This document shows, in pieces, positions 38,067 through 46,532 of a DNA stretch of 64,000 bases. Within the stretch, counting starts at the first letter, position 1. Every line of letters starts with the position of its first letter. This DNA comes from AP-15 sp963703855 (GTDB lineage Bacteria > Pseudomonadota > Alphaproteobacteria > ATCC43930 > CGMCC-115725): the NCBI GenBank assembly GCA_963703855.1, contig CAVPFW010000019.1, forward strand, positions 102,344-166,343, read 5' to 3'. Made by a program: the position numbers and the translations under genes. The notes beneath the pieces are model-generated. The model was not told the origin of the DNA and searched no databases. It saw only the letters and a program-made list of their open reading frames with translations.

Positions 38067-39113
38067 TTATACGGCGACGCGCTTGGCCGGCGCGGCGGCG
38101 AAATGCGGCATGATTTCGCGCGCGAAGCGACGCAGGCTGGTGCGGCCGCGGGCACCGCCGCCCGAGCCGCCGCCGTTGATCAGCACATACCCGGCGCCGG
38201 CTGCGCGCAGCTCTTCGAGCCGCTCGGCGATGTGGTCGGGAGTGCCGTACATGGCACTGATTTCGTTGACCGTGCGCGGATCGCCGGTGGCTCGGTCGGG
38301 CCCGCCGTGGACGGTGCCGTCGGGGGTGGTCGCGAGCTTTAGCTGGCGCATCCGGTTCTGCAGCCGCCGCTCCATTGCCGCTTCCCGGTCGCCGGCATTG
38401 TCGCAGACGAAGAAGGCTCGGGTCACGGCGACTTGCATCGGATCGAATGACCGGCCATGCGCCTCGACCTCGGATCTGTAGATCGCGACGTTGGCGCCGA
38501 CGTCGCTCGGCGAGGCGTATTGGCCGAGCAGCAGATTGTAGCCCTGCACGGCGACGCGGCGGATCGAGCGCTCGCTGCCCGCCCCCATCCAGATCGGCGG
38601 GTGCGGCTTTTGCGCGGTCGGCGGCTCGACCACGATGTTGTCGAAACTCCAGTATTTGCCGCGATGGGAAAAGGGCTCATCGGCGGTCCACGCCTTGAGG
38701 ATCACCTCGAGGCACTCGTCGAAGCGTGCATCGGCCTCCTCCATCGGCACGCGGAAGCCGGCGAACTCGTTGTAGCGATAGCCCTTGCCGATGCCGAAAT
38801 CGAGCCGGCCGCCGGATAAGAGGTCGAGGGTTGCCGCCTGCTCGGCCAACAGCACCGGGTTGTGCCAGGGCAACACCATGACCGCGGTGCCGAGGCGCAG
38901 CCGGCGGGTGCGCGCGCCGAGCCAGGTCAGCAGATTGATCGTCGCCGAGACCTGGCCATAGCCGGTGAAGTGGTGCTCGACGACAAAGGTGCTGTGAAAG
39001 CCCAGCGCCTCGGCCTCGACATTGTATTCGATAAAATCGCGAAAGCCCTCGCTGCTGTCGAACTCGGGGCCGCCGCGCCTTGCCGCGGCACTGCCGAACA
39101 GGCCGAATTGCAT
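38067..39113 (-). CDS. LLM-class flavin-dependent oxidoreductase
   Basis: 348 residues, intact, opening MQFGLFGSAAARRGG. It shows the bacterial luciferase-like barrel: FHSTFVVEHHFTGYGQVSAT, GARTRRLRLGTAVMVLPWHN, GRLDFGIGKGYRYNEFAGF and, in the C-terminal half, GTPDHIAERLEELRAAGAGY. Such enzymes use reduced FMN or F420 and oxygen on many substrates. Unlike the copy at 29079 it has no frameshifts. It lies convergent to the accessory Mo-cofactor operon (28-base gap). Confidence 0.88.
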   Translation of the reverse strand: MQFGLFGSAAARRGGPEFDSSEGFRDFIEYNVEAEALGFHSTFVVEHHFTGYGQVSATINLLTWLGARTRRLRLGTAVMVLPWHNPVLLAEQAATLDLLSGGRLDFGIGKGYRYNEFAGFRVPMEEADARFDECLEVILKAWTADEPFSHRGKYWSFDNIVVEPPTAQKPHPPIWMGAGSERSIRRVAVQGYNLLLGQYASPSDVGANVAIYRSEVEAHGRSFDPMQVAVTRAFFVCDNAGDREAAMERRLQNRMRQLKLATTPDGTVHGGPDRATGDPRTVNEISAMYGTPDHIAERLEELRAAGAGYVLINGGGSGGGARGRTSLRRFAREIMPHFAAAPAKRVAV

Positions 39114-39258
39114 CGTCTCACCCTCTGTCGCCCGACGGCGAGGTTACGCCGGCGCCGGCGATGTTCGAAATACCGTCTGTCGATCGCCAGCATATCGGCG
39201 TGGCATCACAGTGAAGATCCAGCCCTCCCCGCCTCCGGGATCGCCGTCCGGGGTCGGC

Positions 39259-39283
39259 CCCTCTCCCGCAATGCGGGAGAGGG
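39259..39283. repeat. Hairpin repeat, second copy
   Basis: An inverted repeat with 11-base arms CCCTCTCCCGC/GCGGGAGAGGG and loop AAT, followed by GCGGACCC. In reverse complement it matches the element at 33101 including the flank. It lies between an LLM oxidoreductase and the degraded amidohydrolase. Confidence 0.6.
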
Positions 39284-39334
39284 CGGACCCAACCCGGGAT
39301 CGTGGGTGACGAGTGCGCCGACGGGCATGGCGCG

Positions 39335-40155
39335 TCAGACCGGGCGCTTCCAGCCGAGCCAGTCGCAGATCGCGTCGCCCATCACCAGTTCCTGGTCGCG
39401 GCCCTGGAGCCACGGCAATTCCTCGGTGAACATAGTCACGCATTGCCGGTAGGAGCACGGCATGCGGGTGATGTCGGTGCCCCAGAAACAGCGCTGCGGG
39501 CCGAAGGCGTCGAAGATCTGGCGGATGTAGGGTGAATGTTGCGATAGGGATAGGGTTGGCTCGAATAGCTCGGCGCCCCCGATAATTTGACCGCGACGTT
39601 CGGGTATCTGGCCAGCGCCAGCATATCGCCGAGATTGGCGAAGGCGGCGTCGTCCTTGCCGGACCGCCAGCGCCGCCGCGGCCGTGATGGTCGATGTGCA
39701 GCTTGAGGCCGGGATGACGCTCGGCAATCCTGCCAAATCGGCCATATGGCCGCCGGCCAGCAACCCGACCGCCAGCTTTTCGCGCTCGCAGGCAGCCCAG
39801 AACCAGTCGAGCGAGCCGTCGTTCCACCAACTCGGCTGATGCGGCTGGTTGAAGGTGAAACGAAAGCCGAGCATGCCCGGCCGCTGGCGCCAGTTCTTGA
39901 CGATTCCTCGCGGTCCGGCGCCTGCAAATCGAAATTCCCGAGGATGCAGAATTTGTCCGGATGGGCTTTCACCGCCTCGACCGCCTGCACGTTCGGCCCC
40001 TCGCCGAGCGTGCTGGGCGGATGAAGGACGGCCGCGTCGACCCCGGCCTCCGCCATCTCCTTCAGCGCATCATCGACGTTGTAGGTCGGGAGTGCGGAGC
40101 CGGTCAAGATCCGTATGTCGTGGGTGGCGCCCTCGCCAACTGGGCTGAATAATGC
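39335..40155 (-). pseudogene. Amidohydrolase-2 family gene, fragmented and 5'-truncated
   Basis: Homology to Amidohydro_2-type hydrolases is spread over three frames. From the 5' end: ATHDIRILTGSALPTYNVDD to LGEGPNVQAVEAVKAHPDKF, then FRFTFNQPHQPSWWNDGSLD, then RIAERHPGLKLHIDHHGR, then AFANLGDMLALARYPNVAVK, then QRCFWGTDITRMPCSYRQCV to the end (ICDWLGWKRPV). At least four indels are needed. The metal-binding HxH opening expected at the N-terminus is absent because the sequence breaks at about 40,150. It was probably a full gene with the hydrolase fold; here it is not readable. Confidence 0.6.
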
Positions 40156-40640
40156 GAGCTGGAAAAGAAGGACCTGCTCACCCACATGGGCAAGTCCTAC
40201 ACGCTCGAAGCGGTCCGCTATCAAGGCACGCCGCAGATGATCACCGCGATCGCCAATAACGAATTGGAAGTCGCCAGCCTCGCCTATTCCTCGCTCGCCA
40301 TCGCCATCGACAACGCCGGGCTCGATGATCTGCGCGTCATCAGCGACGAATTCCAGGACGGCGTGCCGGGCTATTTCAGCCAGCAATATTACGTGCGCAA
40401 GGACAGCGGCATCAACAAGGTCGAGGACCTTAAGGGCAAGATCATCGGCACCAACGGCGGCGGCAGCGCCGTCGACGTGGCGGCCCGCGCCATGCTGAAG
40501 AAGCACGGGCTGGAGGACAAGCGCGACTACACCCTGCTGGAAGGCCCGCTGCCGGCGATGCCGGCCATGCTGCTGGAGAAGAAGGCGGACCTTCGTTGCG
40601 GTGGCGCCGCTCGCGCTCAATCCGAAATTGCGCGATCAAT
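40153..40640 (+). pseudogene. NMT1/THI5-like ABC substrate-binding protein fragment
   Basis: The frame from 40,153 gives ELEKKDLLTHMGKSYTLEAV, RYQGTPQMITAIANNELEVA, SLAYSSLAIAIDNAGLDDLR, VEDLKGKIIGTNGGGSAVDV and YTLLEGPLPAMPAMLLEKKA, an internal piece of a periplasmic taurine/nitrate-like binding protein. The N-terminal ~60 residues with the signal peptide are missing at the 5' break (about 40,150). A one-base shift near 40,590 continues as FVAVAPLALNPKLRDQ, then alphaproteobacterial sequence stops at about 40,640. So both ends are missing. Confidence 0.65.
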
Positions 40641-40645
40641 CTCGT
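40615..40645. other. Junction between two unrelated genomes
   Basis: GC-rich alphaproteobacterial sequence ends and AT-richer Ktedonobacteria-like sequence begins. A plus-strand binding-protein fragment and a minus-strand PLD-domain gene both lose their 3' ends here. The stretch TCCGAAATTGCGCGATCAAT can be read as the end of either gene, which may reflect a short shared sequence at the join. Confidence 0.8.
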
Positions 40646-41273
40646 CAAGCTGACCCAGGCGCTGGCGTTCTCCCTTCTCAACAAGGCCACGCAGACGCTC
40701 AGTGGTGATCTCTTCGGCGGCAAGGTTGGCACGATGGACCAGATTTAATTCTTTGTTGGAGAGCAGTCCTGCACGAGTGAAGTTTGAGGAACCAACGATC
40801 GCGGCCACCGGGTTGAAGTGCTCAAACCCTCCTCCACTATAAAAGAGATAGCTTTTAGCATGTAGAAAGCCTTTGGTGTAGAGGCGAACTTTGACATGTT
40901 CCTGGTTGAGAAAGGCCGTCAGGTCTTCGATGAGGCGTAATGTTTTCTCTTCAAAGCTGGCATTGGCAAGGTCTTTGATCAATCCTTTGACGGGTCTGGC
41001 TCCCACTTCACGTAATCCCAGGTCAGCTCCCGCCTCCGGTTCATCGCCGAGCAGCAGGCGAAAACTGCCCATGCCACGAATACCATCGGCGAGCAGTTGC
41101 CAGCCGCCTACATTAAAATAGGCCGTGGCAATGTCGAGGGATTGCCCTTTGTACTGTGCTAGCAAGGTATTGAGTACCTCGCTCATGCGGAAGTGTTGAT
41201 TATCAATGACAAAGGGTATGCTGCTCATCTCTTCTGCCACCCGCTCGCCCCATAAGCCATCTTGCCAATCCAT
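40620..41273 (-). CDS. PLD-like domain protein, C-terminus lost at the junction
   Basis: Only the N-terminal ~218 residues are present, starting MDWQDGLWGERVAEEMSS. The phospholipase D-like pattern is visible: LHAKSYLFYSG (HxK) and AIVGSSNFTRAGLLSNKELN (the Asn/Gly/Ser part). In Chloroflexi and other bacteria this N-terminal layout often continues into an SF2 (SNF2-like) helicase found in defence islands. The continuation here has been cut off, so this is inference. The ATG at 41273 is the only good start in frame. Confidence 0.7.
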
Positions 41274-41297
41274 GATTGATAACCCTCCCCGTGGACA

Positions 41298-41380
41298 CGT
41301 ACGATGGGCGTCGTAAACGCGGCCCGTACCGTGGGCGCGATAAATCTGGCCCCTACAATTGGCGCAACGAACAGCCGTTG
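41298..41380. repeat. Three tandem imperfect repeats, about 27 bases each
   Basis: Units at 41298-41324 (CGTACGATGGGCGTCGTAAA...), 41325-41351 (CGTACCGTGGGCGCGATAAA...) and 41352-41380 (CCTACAATTGGCGCAACGAA...). Units 1 and 2 differ at about eight positions; unit 3 is more divergent. They lie just upstream of the PLD-gene start, so they might be part of its control region. Confidence 0.5.
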
Positions 41381-41536
41381 CCTGGTTTTTACTGCCCTCA
41401 TTTTATACCCTCACGTTTCCTCTGCATAGTAGGCAATTTCTGCCGATGACATAAGTATAACATTGCATTTGTATTTTGTGAAGTATTCATAATAAAGACA
41501 TTTTCATGAACCGTACATGGGAAATAGCATACACGT

Positions 41537-42079
41537 ATGGATGATTTTGTTGAACTCCCTAACATGCCTGGTTATGTTTCTATCAAAGAAGCGGCAAAGA
41601 TGCTGAACCTTTCGACGAGAAGGGTTTATGACTTTGTTGTGAGTGGACGTCTCCGTGGTGTGCGTGCGGTGAATGCTATTATGATTCCCCTGGAAGATAT
41701 TCAGAAGTTTCAGCGTGGTGCCTCTGGTCGTGAGCGCAAAGTAACCCCATTATGGCGTATTTCATCGGGAGAGAACACGCAACTTATGACGCTCATTCTG
41801 GTTCAGATGCGGGCGGGCAAGCAGGAAGCTCTGATGCAAAGACTTGAGCAGATCAGAAAAGACAAACAGCATCTTTTCCCCGGCACCATTGCCCGTTCTA
41901 TTGTTGGCAGTCAGACCAAACCTGGGCAGGTCATTATTTCCTTGATCTGGCGCGGTACCATTATCCCTGAAGAAACGGAACGGGAAGAGGCTTTGGAGGC
42001 TTTCCGGCAGGCGCTTGACGATGTGCTTGATTGGGGTAGTGCTGAATATAATCATGGTACTGCGTTTATGCATACGTGA
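41537..42079 (+). CDS. Helix-turn-helix domain protein
   Basis: 180 residues. The N-terminal 65 residues look like an excisionase/MerR-type DNA-binding domain (VSIKEAAKMLNLSTRRVYDF, then VVSGRLRGVRAVNAIMIPLE). After a linker, residues ~80-175 (LMTLILVQMRAGKQEALMQR, ...ALEAFRQALDDVL) resemble a small ferredoxin-like alpha+beta fold, perhaps an ABM-like ligand domain. The gene may encode a local regulator. The target is unknown; no operon partner is evident. Confidence 0.7.
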   Translation: MDDFVELPNMPGYVSIKEAAKMLNLSTRRVYDFVVSGRLRGVRAVNAIMIPLEDIQKFQRGASGRERKVTPLWRISSGENTQLMTLILVQMRAGKQEALMQRLEQIRKDKQHLFPGTIARSIVGSQTKPGQVIISLIWRGTIIPEETEREEALEAFRQALDDVLDWGSAEYNHGTAFMHT

Positions 42080-42453
42080 AGCATAAATCTACGCCTTGAT
42101 ACAGAATATCCTGTGACGTTCCCGCATTCCCGCGTTCCTCACATTCCAGCATTCCTCTATCCAGGAGATATTTTCTTTTGGGTAGCAGGACCGGGTAATG
42201 GAAGCAGAGGATGTGTTTGATGATATCCATATGGGATGATCCTTGTGACTGATTGATTATGAGAGAAGTTGTTGAGAAAAGGAAATAAGAGGGCGGAAAT
42301 TGCCTATGGTGGAAGTATAGCTGGGAAATAAAGGAATTACAAGGAGGTAAGACTGGAAGACTGGAATTACAAAATATATACAGGGACATTGAAGTAGAAA
42401 GAGAGTGAAACAGAAGTGCTAGATTTTCCACCCTCAGGAGGAGAGCAACAGTG
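42080..42453. other. Intergenic region, likely containing the left end of the IS607 element
   Basis: About 370 bases. A short run of degenerate TTCC-type repeats is visible at about 42,118-42,160 (GTTCCCGCATTCCCGCGTTC). The left boundary of the IS607-family element must lie here or in the promoter, but IS607 elements have no terminal inverted repeats, so it cannot be placed exactly. No gene is supported. Confidence 0.35.
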
Positions 42454-42482
42454 TTGACATACGCACTAAATAGTGTTAAGAT
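42454..42482 (+). promoter_or_regulatory. Sigma70-type promoter of tnpA, embedded in a palindrome
   Basis: TTGACA at 42454-42459 and TAAGAT at 42477-42482 are separated by 17 bases. The expected start of transcription, about 42,489, is the ATG of tnpA, so the message would be leaderless. The same stretch forms nested palindromes: TTGACATAC (42454) with GTATGTCAA (42487-42495), and CACTA/TAGTG (42464-42475). Confidence 0.75.
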
Positions 42483-42488
42483 GTGTGT

Positions 42489-43103
42489 ATGTCAAACACA
42501 TATAACATTCAAGAGTTTGGTGGGCTTATTGGAAAGTCTACCAAGACTCTGCAAAAGTGGGACCGTGAAGGCAAGTTAATTGCCCATCGTTCTCCACAGT
42601 CTAATAGACGCTACTACACGCATGATCAATACCTTGAGTATCGAGGATTGAAAGCGGCTGACAAGGGGCAGACCGTCGTGTATGCCAGAGTGTCAGGAGT
42701 TGCACAAAAGCCCGATCTTGCTAATCAGATGGAAGCCTTGAAAACGTATTGCACACTTCACGCGATCAAGGTTGATGAGTGGATGCAGGATATCGGCAGC
42801 GGTCTCAACTACAAGCGAAAGAACTTCAATCGTCTCATGGAGATGGTCGAACTAGGGCAAGTGAGAACGGTTATTATTGCCCATCGTGACCGATTAGTTC
42901 GCTTTGGCTATGACTACTTTGAAGCCTTTTGTGAGCGTCACAATACTCGGTTGATCGTTGTGAACGGGGATAGCCTCTCACCTGAGCAAGAGTTGGTTCA
43001 CGATCTGATTGCCATTGTAACCGTTTTTTCAGCCCGTTTGCATGGACTTCGATCTTACAAGAAAGTGATTAAAGATGCTGCTCTGCACAAAGATCAGGAT
43101 TGA
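42489..43103 (+). CDS. tnpA: IS607-family serine recombinase (TnpA)
   Basis: 204 residues from ATG 42489. The N-terminus is a MerR-type winged helix (YNIQEFGGLIGKSTKTLQKW, then DREGKLIAHRSPQSNRRYY). The catalytic domain has VVYARVSG with nucleophile Ser69, and the conserved HRDRLVRFGYDYFE and SPEQELVHDLIAIVTVFSAR. This short layout, with the DNA-binding domain before the catalytic domain, distinguishes IS607 TnpA from resolvases. It would excise and integrate the element through double-strand cleavage via a 5' phosphoserine bond. It overlaps tnpB by 29 bases. Confidence 0.92.
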   Translation: MSNTYNIQEFGGLIGKSTKTLQKWDREGKLIAHRSPQSNRRYYTHDQYLEYRGLKAADKGQTVVYARVSGVAQKPDLANQMEALKTYCTLHAIKVDEWMQDIGSGLNYKRKNFNRLMEMVELGQVRTVIIAHRDRLVRFGYDYFEAFCERHNTRLIVVNGDSLSPEQELVHDLIAIVTVFSARLHGLRSYKKVIKDAALHKDQD

Positions 43104-44346
43104 GGTATCTGAGCAAGACGCCGCCACACTGGAATTTATGCAGGGTAAGTGTCGCGGATTGTACAACTGGTGGGTGATGAAGTTACGCAACGGTGAAAGA
43201 TGGCCTGGATGGAAAGCTGCAAAAGCCACTCTTCAAGAGAGTAAGCAACACGATCCTGAACTAAATGTCGTGTATAGCAAGCTCTTACATGAGGTCTACT
43301 TTCGCCTTGACGGGAGCATGCAAGCGTTCTTTCGCCGCGTAAAAGCTGGTGAGACGCCAGGGTTTCCAAGACTCAGGCCACGTCACAACTTCTTTACACT
43401 TTGTTATCCAGCTATGTATATCAAGATTGAGGGAAATACGATCATCTTGCCAACGGGAGGACAAGGCAAGAACAAGCAGTATCCCAACATTGCCGCAACA
43501 CTCACAGAGCCAGCGCCGCAAGGATACAAAGAGGTGGCTATTAGCAGGGATGCAAGAGGCAACTACTATGCTTCATTCCCTGCTGAGAGACAAATAGAAC
43601 CATGTGAAACTGATGGAGTTGTGGCCTTCGATTTGGGCGTCAAGACCCTGGCAACAGGCGTCAATGGAGAAGGTCAGTTCTACCACATTGGAGGATGCAA
43701 GGGTAGTCGCTGGTACAACAAACAATTAGACAAAATCAGGTCAAAGCGTGACAAATGCAAGAAGAAGTCACGTCGTTATCTCTATCTCTCAAAGGTGTAT
43801 AAGCGGGTAGCACAGAAGAAACAGAACAAGCAACGTGATAGCCTGCACAAAGCCTCTCATCTCATCGCACGCAAACTGGTTGAGAGAACCGTTGTGGTTG
43901 GTGACTTGAGTCAACGTCAGATGGTGACAAAGCAGCACGTAGAGCGTAATAAGCACTTGAATAGAGCGGTTTTCAATGATTGGGGACTCTATACCTTTAT
44001 TGAGATGCTCACATACAAATGCACGCTTTACGGCAAAGAACTGGTATTCCTAGATGAACGCAACACGTCAAAAATGTGCTCAGGGTGCGGACATGTACAG
44101 AAGATGCCACTCTGGAAACGGACGTATTGTTGCGTAGAATGTGGACTCGTCATGGATCGTGACGACAATAGCGCGGTCAATATTCTGACGAGGTTCCTTG
44201 CTCGGCAAGAGCCACACACTCCTCAAGAGTGCGGTGTACTACATGAGACCCAAAGCAGCGTAGAAGTCAAAGAGGCTTCCTGTGAGGGGCGAGTGCAGCA
44301 ATTGAGTCCGTTTTTGAGTGTACCGAGTACATTTGAGCAGATTTAG
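43075..44346 (+). CDS. tnpB: TnpB RNA-guided nuclease of an IS607-type element
   Basis: 423 residues. RuvC-I Asp186 lies in VVAFDLGVKTLA; RuvC-III has DRDDNSAVNI (Asp361). The zinc ribbon has Cys335/338 (CSGC) and Cys353/356 (CVEC). At the RuvC-II site, where most TnpB proteins have Glu in IxxEDL, this one reads VVVGDLSQ (Gly276-Asp277). A separate acidic pair, Asp327-Glu328 in FLDERNTSK, just before the zinc ribbon, is a candidate replacement Glu, as reported for rearranged-site TnpBs. The last ~50 residues (after ARQEPHTPQ) look non-conserved. Its omega-RNA would come from the 3' part of the gene and the flank after it. Confidence 0.9.
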   Translation: MLLCTKIRIEVSEQDAATLEFMQGKCRGLYNWWVMKLRNGERWPGWKAAKATLQESKQHDPELNVVYSKLLHEVYFRLDGSMQAFFRRVKAGETPGFPRLRPRHNFFTLCYPAMYIKIEGNTIILPTGGQGKNKQYPNIAATLTEPAPQGYKEVAISRDARGNYYASFPAERQIEPCETDGVVAFDLGVKTLATGVNGEGQFYHIGGCKGSRWYNKQLDKIRSKRDKCKKKSRRYLYLSKVYKRVAQKKQNKQRDSLHKASHLIARKLVERTVVVGDLSQRQMVTKQHVERNKHLNRAVFNDWGLYTFIEMLTYKCTLYGKELVFLDERNTSKMCSGCGHVQKMPLWKRTYCCVECGLVMDRDDNSAVNILTRFLARQEPHTPQECGVLHETQSSVEVKEASCEGRVQQLSPFLSVPSTFEQI

Positions 44347-44444
44347 AAAGGCAGAGAAGTCAGGGTTCCCATACCAATGTTTTTTCGAAATTCCGAACCA
44401 CAAGCCAAGAACGTTTTCACTTCCTTTCTCATATTTTTGAGATT

Positions 44445-44912
44445 TTGAAACAAGAGAAACAAAAAATACTTGAAGTGTATGATGATAGATCAGATGAGAA
44501 AAATGATGAAGAAACAGATCGCCTGGTCGAAGAAGATAAACGAAAGCGGGATGAAATTGTAGAGAATCTTTTTCTCCTGTTTGATGACCGGGCACTCGGC
44601 CACTTCTGGTGGCCCACAATGCAAGAAATGGAAGATCATATGAGGCGCTGGAAAGCCACGCCAATACCACAAAGGTTTACTGATCCTGCACTCGAAACGC
44701 CCTGGACCTTTTCATCGATGGTAGACAGTTTGTTAACTGGTGAGTATGAATTCCTCTCGTGTCACTTATTGACATCTGATACAGGAGTGCTTGTTTTTTT
44801 GCCCTACAGTTTGCCCTACGGAAGTAGTGATGCGATGAAAGCATTGATAGAGGCTTTTGACTGTGAGATGATTGGTGCAGAACTTGGAGGTGGATATATC
44901 TCATATGAATAA
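44445..44912 (+). CDS. Hypothetical protein, possibly 5'-truncated
   Basis: An open frame of 155 codons beginning at a weak TTG; no ribosome site is visible, so the true start may be upstream, cut by the IS607 insertion, or at GTG near 44,475. The N-terminal 50 residues are highly charged (SDEKNDEETDRLVEEDKRKR), probably a coiled coil. The C-terminal part (FSSMVDSLLTGEYEFLSCHL, ...YSLPYGSSDAMKALIEAFDC) looks like a compact alpha/beta domain with a repeated aromatic pattern. I do not recognise the family. It lies between tnpB and the Mrr remnant. Confidence 0.5.
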   Translation: MKQEKQKILEVYDDRSDEKNDEETDRLVEEDKRKRDEIVENLFLLFDDRALGHFWWPTMQEMEDHMRRWKATPIPQRFTDPALETPWTFSSMVDSLLTGEYEFLSCHLLTSDTGVLVFLPYSLPYGSSDAMKALIEAFDCEMIGAELGGGYISYE

Positions 44913-44924
44913 AATTGCCACAAG

Positions 44925-45077
44925 ATGCTTCAATCGAATGAAGGCATCTTCGTCACAACATCAACATTCACCGCGCCTGCACGCAACCTGGCACAGCAGC
45001 ATGCCATTCAACTGATTGACGGCACATTGTTGGTGCAGCTAGCCCAACAACGTGTGCAGCAACAAAGAATGTATTAG
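44925..45077 (+). pseudogene. Remnant of an Mrr-like restriction endonuclease C-terminus
   Basis: About 50 codons (EGIFVTTSTFTAPARNLAQQ, then HAIQLIDGTLLVQLAQQ). The pattern V-TTS-FT...A...LIDG..L..L is the last part of Mrr-type restriction endonuclease domains, which cut methylated DNA. All upstream parts, including the catalytic D-E-x-K motif, are absent. It appears to be a leftover next to the IS607 element. Confidence 0.5.
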
Positions 45078-45207
45078 AGAAATTCATTTACTGCATTATT
45101 TCCACACTACCGAAAGAACGGAACTTTTTCCCCTACCAAAGCGTCAAGAGAATGAAAGCTCAAGTACCAATGGGGTATTTTGTGATGCAAAACGGAGGAC
45201 AACCCCC

Positions 45208-46442
45208 TTGAAGTTCATACTCAAAAGATGTATCGCACCGATGGTGGTGCTTCTACTGATTAGCAGTTTGATGATTGGCTGCGAGAGTGTTACTCCCCAG
45301 AAATCTGTAACGTATCCACATGGTATTGTTGTTGGGCATTGCAGTGCTCAATTTAAGCCAATTACGACACATATGGCCTCAGTACGATCTTCATCACAAG
45401 CGGTTTATTTCATTAGTGGTATCCATCTCTATGCGCTGAATGCAGGTGATGGAAGACTCCTCTGGTGTATGTACGCGTCACGCGCCAGTAACAGCCAGTT
45501 GGCACTGGCGAATGCGACCACGTTTCTTTTCAGAGACGGCCCTCCACCACTACCGGATGGCTTCACTGGCCTGGCCGTCAGCCATGGGATCATCTATGTC
45601 AACTCAATGAATGGGTATACCTATGCCTTTCAAGCTTCCTCTGGCACATTGCTCTGGAAGCATGATACGAGCGGTGCTGCATCCGTGCCTGTCGTCGTTG
45701 ATGATACGGTCTATGTCGGGTCAGGCACTATTTACGCTCTGAACACGAAAGATGGTTCGGTACGCTGGAGCTATGCAACATCTGATGTTGTATCCACTTC
45801 CCCGGTGATTGTGAACGGTGTACTGTATGTGGGTTCCTATGATGCTCATGTCTATGCGCTCAATGCCGCAACGGGAGCGCGGCTGTGGCAATACGCGACT
45901 GGTGGGCGCGTTTATGTCGATCCAATCGTAGCAAACGGGACCGTCTTTTTTGATGCAGGCGACGATGAAACGACCCTTTATGCCGTGAATGCACAAAATG
46001 GCAAACTTGTATGGCAAAAGAGCATGCTGGTCGCATCTTCGCTGGCATTTTCCCATAATATCCTCTATGCGGGTGCAGAGAATGATCTCTATGGACTCAA
46101 TTCTCACAATGGGCAATTCTCTGGCGTCATCAGGTCGCAAACCCATTTACTTCCTTGATTGCCAATGGCGTTCTCTACGTCGCTTCTGCATCAAGTGGCA
46201 TGGATGCATTCGACGTGGGTAATGGCAGGTTGCTCTGGCATAATGCGCTCAATCCTATGCACGCGGGGGAAACGAGCAGGCCAGCCTTAATAGGAGGCGA
46301 TGTCTATGTTGAAACAATCGACGTAGGAGTGGATCCATCCAATGTCTTTCTGCATGCAATCAATGCCGGAAGTGGTGCAGAGGATTGGCATGCAACCATC
46401 TCATGGAATATAAGCACTATTGGTGTTGCTGCTGAGAGATAA
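45208..46442 (+). CDS. PQQ-like beta-propeller lipoprotein, one frameshift
   Basis: The start is TTG 45208, with GGAGG nine bases upstream. The N-terminus is a lipoprotein signal (FILKRCIAPMVVLLLISSLM followed by IGC), so the mature protein would be anchored outside the membrane by its Cys. PQQ-type blades follow: SGIHLYALNAGDGRLLWCMY, NGYTYAFQASSGTLLWKHDT, SGTIYALNTKDGSVRWSYAT, DAHVYALNAATGARLWQYAT, TTLYAVNAQNGKLVWQKSML. One base appears missing near 46,117: putting it back continues with NGQLLWRHQVANPFTSLIAN and ends at 46,442. The restored protein has 411 residues. No catalytic residues are recognised; it may be a binding or scaffolding propeller. Confidence 0.72.
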
Positions 46443-46532
46443 TTTTGACGGGAGCAGAGACGTTATTCGGCACCGCTCCAGATATGGGTCGAACTATTTC
46501 TGTGTGTAAAAACCGTCCCTTATAAATTACCT

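Larger units (their letters stand above)
42440..44400 (+). mobile_element. IS607-family element (tnpA-tnpB); ends approximate
   Basis: A serine recombinase with a MerR-like DNA-binding domain (tnpA) overlaps a tnpB nuclease gene downstream, the definition of an intact IS607-type element. No terminal inverted repeats or target duplication are expected for this family. The right end is probably just after the tnpB stop, where an omega-RNA would also end. The outer limits given are estimates. Confidence 0.8.

Noticed and set aside
44200..44380. Annotating an omega-RNA at the 3' end of tnpB
   Set aside because: It is expected from the family, but no structural boundary could be read with confidence.
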